From Hermatobates lingyangjiaoensis (taxonomy: Eukaryota; Arthropoda; Insecta; Hemiptera; Hermatobatidae): DNA of 64,000 bases. Both the position numbers and the translations under genes were made by a program. The DNA lies in the NCBI GenBank assembly GCA_026182355.1, contig JAPFBL010000255.1, forward strand, positions 3,038,001-3,102,000, written 5' to 3'. The notes beneath the pieces are model-generated. The model was given only the letters and a program-made list of their open reading frames with translations, made no database searches and was not told the DNA's origin. This document shows positions 1-9,371 of this stretch, in pieces; the stretch's first letter is position 1, and each line of letters opens with the position of its first letter.

Positions 1-1112
1 AAATAATAAATATATGGATATTAAATGCAAAAAGTTTGTACGTTATGTTTTAAATAGAGGATATGAGAGTGGTGGTATATTGTTAATGGTAAACTGTTGA
101 GGACATGAGCGGTGTTTGCCTTCATATTGTTTTCATATAATCAAGGGATAAATAGCTCTGGTGACGGGTCATGACTACACAATAGAAGTAATTTAATTGG
201 AATTCCTTAATATGTGGCCCAGTTTGTAATTAATAAAACACGGATAGAGGATGATCTTTTAAACAATATAGTATGTTATTCCATAAGAGTGAATGTTACT
301 TTGTCCAGTTATTGTTTGATACAACCAATGGCATAAACCAAACTCTTAAAATAGAATATGTGAATGCAAAATTGATGTGGGTGAAGGTGTTTTAATTAGA
401 GGTTGGTGGCGAGTGTGTTTCAAGCAAAGTTGGATTGTTTTGTGTCTCTGCGAGCGGGCGATAGCTGTTCTCTTTGTCTATTGTTCGGGAGACAGAGGTG
501 ATGAGTAGGGCTTGACTAGGGATGCTGTGGATGACGTATCTTTCTCACCCCCACCCTTCATCCCCAACATGCAATTCATAATTCTCATCCCATCCACACA
601 CATACACACCGTCTAACTATAACGAGTTCCCGCAGCCTCACTTCCAATTTGCATCTGAAAGTTCTTCTTTTCACCCCTTTTCTGTACATTTTTTGCACCA
701 ACTTCCACCCTCTGACCCCTGATTATTTTTTCCCTCAGATAATTCAGGAATTCGTAATACTTTGGCATGAGTTTCCGTTTTTTTTGTTTTTTTTTTGAAT
801 ATTTACATGTACAAAAGATTTTGTGAATAATAATGCCGAAAGTTGTGTAGTTAACAAATTGAGATTAAAAAAAAGGAAACATTTTGTGGAAATATTTTTT
901 GACATGATTGAAGAGTTTTTAACTTTATAATGTTTTATTATGGGTCCTTACACAATGATCTCACTAATTAAATGACGTAAGTTTATTTTTTAGGTTTGCA
1001 AACACTCTAATACTGCAGTTAAGATTAACAGTGCTGATTGCTTCATTACGTTATCTCAGGATAATTCGTGTCTACCATATAAACCAAACCTTAACCCACT
1101 GATCATCTTTAA
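1..1112. other. Non-coding stretch with one candidate regulatory island
   Basis: I see no gene here. Most is AT-rich simple sequence. The segment at about 415-545 is GC-normal and complex, and holds two adjacent SOX-type sites on the minus strand (ACAATAG and ACAAAG, about 470-485). This makes it a candidate conserved non-coding element, by inference only. A C-rich stretch at 547-720 and poly-T runs near 780-795 are low complexity. Confidence 0.3.
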
Positions 1113-1740
1113 GTTCTCAAAGAAGTACTCATTAACAATGGATATAGTAAAGGACACTTTGACTCCATCTTAAAAGGTTGCCTCAACAAACTTCATGGTA
1201 ATGATAATCAACATAATCCCGAAAACATAGGCGCAACACATTTATTATATTATAAAAACCAGTTTTCTGAAGCTTATAAAACCGACGAACGCATATTAAA
1301 AGCGATTGTCAAGAATACAACATGCCTCAAGCCGGATGACAGATTGAAACTAAGAATTTACTATACCAACTTTGCCACATCAAGAATGGTCATTAAGAAG
1401 AACCCGTAAAAGATAGCAACCCTACAGAGAAACAACGTTACTCGTATATAGGAGTTTAGCTGGAAATTAGGGAACTGCGAGTCCTTAGCTCTATATACGA
1501 GAATGTTGGCTCTTCTACAACCACGTTTTCACGAAGGCTCACCATGCATCTTGTATCTGGAGGTCCAAATGAGCATGCTGCAACAATACGCGGAGTAAAA
1601 TTAACAAGGGAAATGTTAACGGACAACACTGTAGTATTAGAACAGGAACATGACCACACCAGATTACAAATTTTGGAAGCCATCTTTATCCTGGAAAAAG
1701 AACCCTGTTTTAACATTTATATTATATTCTTAATATTTTA
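1113..1740 (+). pseudogene. Penelope-like element, decayed RT tail plus GIY-YIG endonuclease
   Basis: The frame is open from about 1116 to the stop at 1407-1409. Its peptide (LINNGYS, then LLYYKNQF, KTDERILKAIVK, RLKLRIYY) aligns in order with residues 259-335 of the PLE protein at 5310-6761. After the stop the match continues with frameshifts through a degraded YIG region (about 1425-1510). It then becomes clear again at 1520-1716 (FSRRLTMHL, GVKLTREML, TVVLEQ, RLQILEAIFI), which is the C-terminal half of a GIY-YIG nuclease with the conserved glutamate and final asparagine (FNIY). Established family knowledge: PLEs carry an RT followed by a GIY-YIG endonuclease. This copy is dead (internal stop, at least two frameshifts, no N-terminal RT) and belongs to a relative of the 5.3-6.8 kb family. 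Confidence 0.85.
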
Positions 1741-1943
1741 TTTTATTCTTATTATTGTATTACTTTTTAATCAAGTGAGGATTTTATTATTTTTTTCGGC
1801 CAGAAGGCCGAAAGTTTGATTTAGATTAGTATATGTGTTTTTAAATTTTGAAGTGATAAATATGTCCCTGGGTGAGTTACTCTATCAGTTAACTCTGTGC
1901 AACATCGTAAAGTGTTTAGGAAAAAGGACTTAAAAATATCGGA
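1741..1943 (+). repeat. Pseudo-LTR region of the 1.1 kb PLE, with hammerhead-like half core
   Basis: This lies between the endonuclease end and the start of the next PLE unit, the position occupied by 5052-5309 in the better copy. At 1798-1813 there is GGCC-agaa-GGCC-GAAA. This matches in position and form the stem II plus GAAA box at 5106-5124 (minus) of the other copy, including the following AAGTTTG/AAGCTTG. The upstream CTGANGA box has been lost to a T run here. An ATCAGTT block near 1888 is also shared. Confidence 0.5.
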
Positions 1944-2015
1944 AATGCAGAAGCCAAACTGGTTTTCAATAACATTTGTATTGAAGAAGATTTGTTGCCT
2001 ATTTATACAAATATA
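1944..2015 (+). pseudogene. N-terminal start of a second, head-to-tail PLE unit
   Basis: The frame at 1944-2015 reads NAEAKLVFNN, then CIEEDLLPIYTNI. This is nearly the same peptide as the N-terminal fragment at 4875-5051 (NAEAAAHFNS, CIQEDLLPTYTN). The match ends at the same residue, where TA-rich DNA begins. A start placed after the stop of an upstream copy fits the partial tandem, pseudo-LTR organisation known for Penelope elements. Confidence 0.75.
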
Positions 2016-4832
2016 ACAAATACATATAACTGAATTATGAGAGAGAATACATGAAGAGATGACAAAAACTAATTAATGTTGAAATTGGCAAGTACACGAA
2101 TTCCATTTCATTTATCAACATTGTTTTGATTTCCTTTTTTAATTATCCCCTGAAATAATTTTATAAATATAATTTCGGCTGTCATTTACTATGCAACAGA
2201 GGCTGTCTAAACCACAGGATGGATTTGCCTGTTAAGGTATGAATATGAGAACATTATTTCAAGAGTGTGAAATAAATTGAATCAATCCTAAGCCACATGC
2301 TGTCTCTAACACTTTAACTCAATTTTGTTTGTATACAACTCTAATTTCAATTATTTTTTTTAAATTGGTGTTAAACATGCTGTTACCTGCAGATTGTTTT
2401 ACTTAAATTCAGTAACACTGCGATAAATAAAAACCTGTATTTAAAATATTTGAAATGGTTTTATTTTTTTTTTAAAAAAAAGTTATTTTCTGAATCTCTA
2501 AAATCCAAAAAGTTAATTTATCATTTAATGATTTGAAATAAACAAAGATATTAATTTTAAATGAACGAAACTTTGAAACATTTTAGCCTTATGCATTGCA
2601 TTGTGAGCATAAAAAAATGGTTGCATGTATTAAGTTTTCAAGATATTACTTTTGAAGTAAGATTTAGTCTTAGAAACTTTTGTATATTATTGCGTTGCGC
2701 ATTCCCAGTCTTCTCTGAGTGTATGCCAATACGACGGATAGCATATATGCTTTTGTATTAAGATGGCTATCAGTACTCTTATAAGCTGTCAATTGTTTCA
2801 ATCTGTTTTTTATTTTGTTATTGATTTAGTTCGGTTGATGATGTGTGTTTCAAATGTCTTTTAAAATAATCTGTATTATGTTACCTTGACTTGATGTTGA
2901 TGATACCAATGATATACCTGGTACACTAGCATCAGCACGAATGCATGCACACCGACTACGACAGTAGTGCGTAGTGATAGCGGTATGCCTTGTATTTTAT
3001 ATATTATCATACTTTCAAGTTAATTTTGATTAACTAACACCATATTGATTTGATTTTTCAGGTTGGTGATCAATTTGAAAACACGGAACGAGTCTAATTT
3101 AGAACTGACAGAGTATATTTTCAAACTCCATAATCTGGTAAGTCAATTATTTTATTTCATGATAGTTGTTTAATCAGAAATATGATATTTTTGCTCAAAA
3201 TTTACAAAAGTGAGCTTATCCAAAAGTACATAGTTCATAAAAGAAGTAGAGATGTATTTATGGAATTTCATGAAACATCATTGACAATAAAATAATTATG
3301 TATTCACTTAATTCAAATATTTATATTGTTTGCTTTTGATTCTTTTAATAAGTTTAATGCAGGGATTTACCTTTTCGAATATCGTTATTAGTAAGGCCAA
3401 TTATATTCTTATTTGTGCATTTCTTAAATTGGATACATTCTCTTGCATGTACTCATCCTGTAATAAGTTTAAAAGTTGCTATAGTGATTTAAGTAATTTT
3501 TCTGCCTCCGCTAAGAATATTTATGTTCACCTGATCTCTTTGTTGTCTTCTTTCTTCCGAAGTATTATGCATCTTCTTATAAGAATCGTTTAACAAATGT
3601 TCCTTTGTTTTATAAGAATAACGAAGTGTTATAAACTGATTAAATATATTTTTTACCTTATTGTATAATTATGTTTCTGAGCACTGGACGTGGAGCGTAT
3701 AAGTTTTAACAAGAAAAAGCCAGCTTGTGGGCACAAGGACAGAGGGTCTTATTACATGGTTGCGATGAGTAAGAAAGCTTTTGATGTGTACAGTTTTAGC
3801 GTTGTAAGGGCAGAATGAATGCTTCAGGACGAATGGAGGAGAGAGAAAGAACATGAAAGCAGAATGAGTTCATGAATATGCGGTCCTGCCCTTCCTCATT
3901 GCTTACCCGTACCATTTGCATTCATTAATAAACCTTTGCCCGAATATAATTGTAATTTACCGACGTTCAGACTTCTCACACACCAAGTAACTTTGCATGA
4001 GTTTCACATTTCTTATAATAGTTAATATTTTAACTTTTTTTTTTCATTGAATTTCTCTTTGGAAATTACATTTGACTTTTTCAATACTTTGTATGTTTTT
4101 GATCAAGAACCATTGAACAATATTCAGTAGCAGAATAATGAGTAAAACTTGTACATTTATTGGTAATATTCAAATAATAATAAGTTGTCATGACAAGTTT
4201 CACCACAACTAAATTTGAAAATAAAGTGATAAATCTAAAAGGGAGGTTTAAAACTATATGTGTGATGTAATGGGACATGACACTCTGAAATGTCATTTTC
4301 ATAAAATGAGTTTTGAAGGAGATGAAGAATCTAGAATATGGGAAGACGGAAACTTCCAAACAGTTACTCCATGACTGAGAATTTTACCTATAAGAGGCTC
4401 AGAAACTTTGGCAAAACACTCTTGATTTATCAGATAAGGGAATTTTCTAAGGATTGCGTCATTAGGGTTAAAAGAGAACTTGAACCTTACATTATCTTAC
4501 CTCTAACATACTTAAGGGGTGCCCTATAAAGTAGTTACGCCCTCTGTATCTAAGAATTACCCAAGGTATTTGGCATTTGTAAAATTATTAATCAGCATCA
4601 TTAGAAACACTGAGTTGAGTCAGTTTATTCATGACATAAAATTTCTGTTTGTTGGATGCACTTTTTCTCAAATGGATGAACTTTTTGATTTCTGGTGTGG
4701 GTTTTCGTGGAAATTGTAGCAATAGTAGAATTGAAGTAAAGGGATTATTTGTTAGAAAGCTTTTTCGCTTCATATCCATGTGCCTAGTAAGTAGCTTTCA
4801 CAGTCTTCTACAAATAATAGTTTTTTATAAAA

Positions 4833-4838
<6 letters not shown>
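2016..4838. other. Non-coding stretch with a candidate regulatory island at 3.66-3.96 kb
   Basis: No gene is supported; the short open frames here are AT-rich chance runs. The segment 3660-3960 has balanced composition and no repeat structure. It contains a POU octamer (ATTTGCAT) followed closely by ATTAATAA near 3915-3930, so it is a candidate conserved non-coding element. I saw no transposon protein in the rest. Confidence 0.3.

Positions 4839-4868
<30 letters not shown>
4838..4868. repeat. (TA)n microsatellite at the PLE 3' end
   Basis: This is an uninterrupted TA run. The minus-strand PLE reading frame (LLPTYTN) runs straight into it, so it marks the 3' terminus of the element. Confidence 0.95.
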
Positions 4869-4874
<6 letters not shown>

Positions 4875-5051
4875 ATTAGTATAAGTGGGCAGCAGGTCTT
4901 CTTGGATACAGATTGAATTGAAATGTGCAGCAGCCTCTGCATTGACAACCTTTTTACTGATAGCCTCTATTTTTCGTACAATCGTCCTTTGCTCTAGAGG
5001 TAATTTCCATAAGTAGTTGGCCAACGACATGTAGACAAACAAGGTAAACAA
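4875..5051 (-). CDS. N-terminal fragment of a PLE unit (start of the downstream tandem copy)
   Basis: Reading from 5051 on the minus strand, 59 codons are open. They include LPLEQRTIVRKIEAISKK and then CIQEDLLPTYTN, the family's N-terminal region ahead of the RT. It lies downstream of the complete endonuclease in the same orientation, with a 258-bp non-coding stretch between. It therefore represents the beginning of a second unit, cut off after TYTN by (TA)n. Penelope pseudo-LTRs are known to include the start of the coding region, so this may be a normal element end and not a random truncation. The ATG at 5051 is a plausible start because the peptide downstream of it is conserved with the copy at 1.9 kb, but the true start could lie upstream of an intron. 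Confidence 0.75.
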
Positions 5052-5309
5052 CTGATAAAACTAAATGACTATATTGAGAACACGATACACTAAAAAATCA
5101 CAAGCTTTCGACCATGCATTGGTCATCTTCAGGTTTAAAATATGTTAAAACTATGTATAATATCAATAATAAATAATAAATGAATCTCTAACACTAAACA
5201 AAACAGGTGTAACAAAAATATAAAGGGAGAGAATAAAGTACATGAAAGTAAGACAATCAAAAAAGGAAGAAGGTTATAGTAGGGTTGTAACAACAATCAG
5301 GTCGGACCC
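5052..5309 (-). repeat. Pseudo-LTR of the 4.8-6.8 kb PLE
   Basis: This non-coding segment lies between the endonuclease stop and the next unit's start, on the minus strand. It carries a hammerhead-like core at 5106-5132 and a TATCAGTT block shared with the 1.9 kb copy. PLE pseudo-LTRs have been reported to carry hammerhead ribozymes, and this placement agrees with that. Confidence 0.6.
5106..5132 (-). ncRNA. Hammerhead-ribozyme-like core in the PLE pseudo-LTR
   Basis: On the minus strand the order is CTGAAGA, one T, GACC, a 7-nt loop, GGTC, GAAA. CTGANGA and GAAA are the two conserved hammerhead boxes and GACC/GGTC forms stem II. The extra base between box 1 and stem II departs from the canonical fold, and I could not fix stems I and III or a cleavage site by eye. 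It may be a divergent or inactive ribozyme. Confidence 0.45.
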
Positions 5310-6761
5310 TCAATTGTTGCCAACCCTACTAGATTCGAGATCTCTAACAAATTTGTAACTGCTATCAAAAGTGGCGCTGCTTGGTATAACATTGAGTTCA
5401 TGATTTTGGATGTTCAGGCTCGGATTGTTATCTTTGATGTGTAGGGCTTCCAAAATGGCTAATCGATCATTGTCAGTGTTATATTGCAGTACTACAGTCC
5501 CTTCAACTAACATGCCTCTTGTGAGCTTGATACCATGTGCTTCCTCGGTGTGTTTCTTGGGGGCTCCTGCTGAAAGATGCATTGTCAAGCGCCTTGAGAG
5601 CTTCGTTGCAGTCATCCCAATATACCTGGAATTCAGGGTTGCACAGTCCCCTGTTGAACATGAGTACTGGTATATTAGGTGACTGCGTTGAAGCTCTGGG
5701 GTGTCGACTTTAGGTTTGTTCGAAATCACGAGGTCACTAGTCTTCTTATTTTTATAATAAATTCTGAGCTGTAGTCTATCAGTTTCGTTTGTGGGCTTCA
5801 CGTTGTCTTTTATTAATTTATGGAGGGCTCTTTCATCTTGCTTATATTCTCTATGCATATATGCTCGATAGTAGAGTGTAAGGGGCTCACCAGAGGCAGG
5901 AGGCTCTACTTTACTATTGTACCATTGATCTAGAAAGGACTTTATAGCTTTCGTTACTTCAGCGTTGGAGTATCCGTTATTTATTAGCACCTGTGTTGAT
6001 TTTTCCATTTCTTGGTGTACTAGGGTCCAATCACTGCAGTGGGTGAATGCCCTTTTTATGTATGCGTTTATCGTCGATTTCCTATATTTTTCAGGACATT
6101 CACTCCTTCCATTCAAGCATAGTCCGGGGTTTGATGGTTTCCTATAAACACTGGTGTTAAAGTACTGGGGGTTTTGTTTGATGAGGACATCTAAGAACGG
6201 CAGCTGTCCCTGTTTACTGTTTTCAGCTGTTAACTTAAGCCCTGAAACTTCTTCCAATAGTAAGTGCAGCTGCGCAATGTCCACTTCACTATCCGCCAAA
6301 ACGAAGATGTCATCGATGTATCTAGCGTAGATTGTTGGTTTCTTTATCCTTTGGAATACAACTTTCTCCACACATCCCATAAAGAAGTTGGCAAACAAGA
6401 CCCCTAGTGGAGAGCCCATAGCAACTCCGTCGACCTGTTTATACATTTTACCCTGTGGTGATACAAAGGGGGCTTCTTTAGTGCAGAGTTCGAGGAGAGA
6501 CTTAAGGGCGTTTTTCGGCATATTTATTTTAGGCTGGCTGTCCTGAGGGTAAATTTCTTCTAATATGTACTGGATAGTCCTGTCCACTGGCACGTTAGTA
6601 AACAACGCTTCTACATCAAGCGACGCTATAATGCCAGTCCCATTTGAGACCTTCAACAGGTCAAGGAAGTCTGTTGACGAGGAAAGACTAAAGGCATTAG
6701 GGGCGAACGGAGTGAGGAGACTATTTAACCTCTTTGCTAGCTGGTAGGTGGGTTTAGACAT
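5310..6761 (-). CDS. Penelope-like retroelement protein: RT palm to GIY-YIG endonuclease, 5' truncated
   Basis: 483 codons are open. RT motif A is SLDVEALFTNVP (residues 47-58), motif B is DGVAMGSPLGVLFANFF (111-127) and motif C is YIDD (148-151), followed by LPFLDVLI (187-194) and YRKPSN (206-211). The C-terminal endonuclease shows LIYQYSC (362-368), RYIG (379-382), the RRL arginines (390-392), LEALHI with the catalytic-type glutamate (437-442) and a final asparagine in PSLN. A zinc-binding pattern CX4CX30HX4H runs C368, C373, H404, H409, which is typical of PLE endonucleases. The RT fingers and N-terminus are missing: residue 1 is a methionine created where the frame enters (TA)n, not a real start. 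No internal stop interrupts the 483 codons, so this is a fairly young copy, but it cannot be autonomous as it stands. Family knowledge: PLEs integrate by target-primed reverse transcription. Confidence 0.95.
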   Translation of the reverse strand: MSKPTYQLAKRLNSLLTPFAPNAFSLSSSTDFLDLLKVSNGTGIIASLDVEALFTNVPVDRTIQYILEEIYPQDSQPKINMPKNALKSLLELCTKEAPFVSPQGKMYKQVDGVAMGSPLGVLFANFFMGCVEKVVFQRIKKPTIYARYIDDIFVLADSEVDIAQLHLLLEEVSGLKLTAENSKQGQLPFLDVLIKQNPQYFNTSVYRKPSNPGLCLNGRSECPEKYRKSTINAYIKRAFTHCSDWTLVHQEMEKSTQVLINNGYSNAEVTKAIKSFLDQWYNSKVEPPASGEPLTLYYRAYMHREYKQDERALHKLIKDNVKPTNETDRLQLRIYYKNKKTSDLVISNKPKVDTPELQRSHLIYQYSCSTGDCATLNSRYIGMTATKLSRRLTMHLSAGAPKKHTEEAHGIKLTRGMLVEGTVVLQYNTDNDRLAILEALHIKDNNPSLNIQNHELNVIPSSATFDSSYKFVRDLESSRVGNN

Positions 6762-6785
6762 ATATATATATATATATATATATGT
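6759..6785. repeat. (TA)n tract between the truncated PLE and a foldback
   Basis: A TA run flanked by a short palindrome (GTTTAGAC on the left, GTCTAAAC on the right). It abuts both the truncated 5' side of the PLE and the 3' end of the left arm of the family A foldback that follows. Confidence 0.9.
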
Positions 6786-6945
6786 CTAAACAAAGTAAGA
6801 AATGAGAAAAAAGACTAACCTCTTTCAACCTTAAAAAAGCGGTCTTCGTCAGAGTCAAATCTCAACTCTGACGAAGACCGCTTTTATTGTTGAATGATAA
6901 TAGTCTTTTCTCTGATTTTTTACTGTTGTTTGGACGTTGATTTAG
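6786..6945. mobile_element. Foldback element, family A (diverged copy)
   Basis: Two inverted arms meet near 6860. Each contains the family A motif CTGACGAAGACCGC; on the left it reads on minus and on the right on plus. The arms run outward through TTCTCATTTCTTAC-like sequence, and on the left this reaches (TA)n. The right-arm core has lost its GAAA (it reads TTGAATG). No protein is encoded. See the better copies at 26.2 and 36.3 kb. Confidence 0.7.
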
Positions 6946-7027
6946 ATGATTTGAAATAAGCCAGATTTGAAATGTGGCTTTACATGGAAATTTTTCCATG
7001 AACTAAAATAAATTAGATTCCCTGGAA

Positions 7028-7375
7028 GAAGACATATAAAAGAGATCACTGAAACTTACCACTAAATTTTGACCGCGTCGTCATCAGGTAAAGGAGTGAG
7101 TTGCTTCAAAGATAGGCGACGACTGATGTGATATCATTCAAGAGACACTGAAACAGTGTAACCATTTATAGGATATTTTTCATTACTTATCTGTATTTAT
7201 TTATTGTTATAATTTGTCATCCATGTCTTTCCTACCTTCGTAAACTTTGGCTACACTGATTGACTGTCTCTTGATATGACTTCAGTCGTCGGTTGTCTTT
7301 GGAGCGACTCACTTGACCTGAAGACGACGTGGTCGAAATAGTATAGTAAGATTTAGTAATATCTTTTATGTGTGT
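7028..7375. mobile_element. Foldback element, family E
   Basis: Imperfect inverted arms of about 135 bp (about 7034-7170 and 7240-7375) surround an AT-rich centre. Shared blocks include the protein-free core CTGATGACGACG (left, minus) and CTGAAGACGACG (right, plus), GAGTGAGT/ACTCACTT, CGACGACTGA and CAGTGTA. The right arm keeps a hammerhead-like core at 7318-7338. An isolated relative of the core lies at 18204-18220. Confidence 0.7.
7318..7338 (+). ncRNA. Hammerhead-like core, family E
   Basis: Order: CTGAAGA, C, GAC, gtg, GTC, GAAA. It has the same layout as the PLE pseudo-LTR core, with a three-pair stem II. Both boxes are intact; the left-arm partner has GAAA changed to AAAA. Confidence 0.35.
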
Positions 7376-7435
7376 TCATTCTGTGAATCTTATTTATTTA
7401 TATACTTTCAAATACGAAGTAAAGTAACACACACA

Positions 7436-7520
7436 GTAAATTAAAGAAATTCACTATCTCTAATTTTCTGTAAAACCGTCTTCAGGAGAAAAAAGAAATG
7501 GTGACCAAGCATACAGGGTA
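7436..7520 (-). mobile_element. Diverged fragment of foldback family C
   Basis: TCTCTAATTTTC followed by CCGTCTTCAGGAGA matches the family C monomer seen at 34.3, 38.5 and 39.3 kb in the same order. Stem II is broken here and there is no second arm or TA tract. Confidence 0.5.
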
Positions 7521-7735
7521 AACAATGGAAGATAACCCTTTGAAACCCATCCGTAACAGTAGGGTTATCTACATTCATAGATGTACACATTGTATAGTGT
7601 TTATTTACTATGTGTGTTACTTTGATCCAGCTTTGATCATTTTTCCGTATAAAAAGTAGTATATATACATAGAAGAAAGAGTAATAACCTATTTTTCCCA
7701 ATGCATTTGGTTTATGTCATAGTAAAGCTTGCAGG
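7521..7735. other. Unassigned AT-rich sequence
   Basis: I see no gene, repeat or site that I can support. The 86-codon minus-strand open frame that covers it overlaps a transposon fragment and shows no family motif. Confidence 0.4.
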
Positions 7736-7745
7736 ATAAAGAAAC

Positions 7746-7798
7746 CCTGCGGTCAATCGCAGGAAGTTCAGTATGCGTGAACTGACCATCATGGATGG
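7746..7798. repeat. Hairpin string: three consecutive perfect hairpins
   Basis: CCTGCG (7746) pairs with CGCAGG (7758-7763). After one base, AGTTCA (7765) pairs with TGAACT (7778-7783). After two bases, CCATC (7786) pairs with GATGG (7794-7798). All are perfect, with loops of 3-7 nt. I do not recognise the sequence family. Confidence 0.7.
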
Positions 7799-7799
7799 A

Positions 7800-8605
7800 G
7801 AATTATAAGTATCTAAACGGTAGCTGATAGAACTGTCGTGACAGTGTCCATAAATATTATATTTTCTGTACCATTGTAAGATTTATTTTCAATTCGCTTA
7901 ACAGTTCCATTTTTCAAATGCAAAGTGAAATAACTGTGTGAGTAAAAGTGGTTTAATTGAATGCTATGCCATCACGCACCACTGTCTGTCGACCAATAGA
8001 GAATATTCGCGCTTGAGTGTATATTTGAAAGGAGTATATTTTTTCAGCACATGAGTGCAGAGTGGTTTGGTGTTAGTGCGGATGGAATTTCCACACTACG
8101 TGACTGGTGTACATACATGCATTGATTTTGGTTTGGAGGATGAAAGGACCTCTATTACATTGAAGTCTATTACATTTCCTGATACCATTCAAGAGCCTTA
8201 TTTCATTCTACTCCCTGTCTTCAATTTACTGCAGAAATAAAAGTCTGGCGTTATTAATATGAATGGAACATTGTATAGGGCTCTGATGCTAAGAGAATTT
8301 TACTGAGATTGATGTAATAAATTGATTATTTGTAAAGCGTAAATTACTGTTGGATGGAACAAAGTATATTGTCTAATAAATCAATAAGCTTTATTAAAGG
8401 AAGGAATTCTTTCTTTAGACTTAATCTAATAAATCAATTCTATTCAGTTAGTCTCCGTTAGAATTATGCACCAATAAAGGAAATTCCCGAACCAATTGTT
8501 GACAACTTCTGAGATAGATTCCCTGCCTAAATCAAAACACATTGTATTTGAGAATTTTTTTTTTCAATGCATTGCAATTTTCTTTAAAAGATATATCTAC
8601 GAATA
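7800..8605. other. Non-coding, no recognisable element
   Basis: Moderately AT-rich sequence without repeats shared elsewhere in the window. The 61-codon open frame near 8055 has no recognisable motif and I do not call it. Confidence 0.4.
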
Positions 8606-8860
8606 TTACGTTTATTATTATTATTAATATTATTATTGTTTGAGGGTGACCATAGCACTGCGTCTTAAAAAGAAACTATTGTGCTTCCCCTCTTCGGTAC
8701 TAAAGTACCCCAGCAGCTAGCTTCAACGCCTCCAAGAAGCTCAGCACTTTTGCTGGATCCAGCGTTAAATGTTTACTATCGTTTTGTTGAGTGTCCCGAA
8801 GCACTTAGCTCTGTGCAGTAAAGTTGCCTTACAGTCAGTCAGTAGGTGCAACTGTGATTC
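8606..8860 (+). repeat. Dispersed repeat R1, copy 1
   Basis: A TTA-rich head is followed by GAGGGTGACCATA, GCACTGCGT, GTGCTTCCCC, GCTCAGCACTTTTGCTGG and AAGTTGCC-ACAGTCAG. The same blocks occur in the same order on the opposite strand at 32041-32265. Shared length is roughly 230 bp with many substitutions, so it is an old interspersed repeat, possibly SINE-like, but I found no RNA polymerase III boxes that I would defend. Confidence 0.7.
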
Positions 8861-8984
8861 TTCCTCTTTTTTGCAGAATCTGCATAAACCATCATTGATA
8901 ATGTCCATTCAGGCTCCCTACATTTCGGGAGAAAGTAACTTCCTTCCTCCTTCTTTGGGACGGTCATCTTCGGGGCCCCAGGTG

Positions 8985-9371
8985 CACTTGTGGGAGGTTG
9001 GCTCCCACTAGTTAGCGGTTTTGGACCTCTTGCACTTCCGGAGGATAATCTCCGGAATTCCTTCTCCTTACTATCATACAGGGGAAAATCCCCGTATATC
9101 GATCGGTGGTATTCTATCCGCTCCGGTAGAGCACTGCATACCGGAGTAAGGCTATTTACTCAAGAGGGTCGCCTGGTAGCCTTAAGGCTCCGTTCATAAT
9201 ACAGTAACCCCTGTATCATCTATCCTTCGGCGCGGATCGCATAACACCTTAGATTGGGGCTGGGATAAGAGGAGAGGATTTGGGGATTAAGAAGGTTGTG
9301 AAATGAAGGTGGTCAGGCCCAGCCCCTGATCACCTTCTCCTCCTCTTTCGTTTGTTCCTGCATAAAGCAGG
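8985..9371. repeat. Hairpin string: about eight hairpins in under 400 bp
   Basis: A GC-rich stretch built of consecutive inverted repeats. GTGGGAG/CTCCCAC at 8990-9008; TTCCGGAG/CTCCGGAA at 9036-9057; GGGGA/TCCCC near 9081-9093; CTCCGGTA/TACCGGAG at 9121-9146; AGCCTTAAGGCT at 9178-9189; ATACAG/CTGTAT at 9199-9216; 13-bp arms with one G-T wobble at 9305-9317 and 9325-9337; CCTGC/GCAGG at 9357-9371. Most arms are perfect. No protein frame is conserved through it. It may be one unrecognised mobile element or a decayed structured RNA. Confidence 0.65.

Noticed and set aside
5410..6747. Plus-strand open frames over the PLE
   Set aside because: Shadows of the minus-strand RT/endonuclease frame, which has clear motifs.
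6786..6945. Foldbacks as classical MITEs of a DNA transposon
   Set aside because: Arms vary in 5' extent, ends do not show a fixed terminal repeat with target duplication, and 3' ends abut (TA)n. A TA duplication of the Tc1/mariner type cannot be fully excluded inside a TA run.
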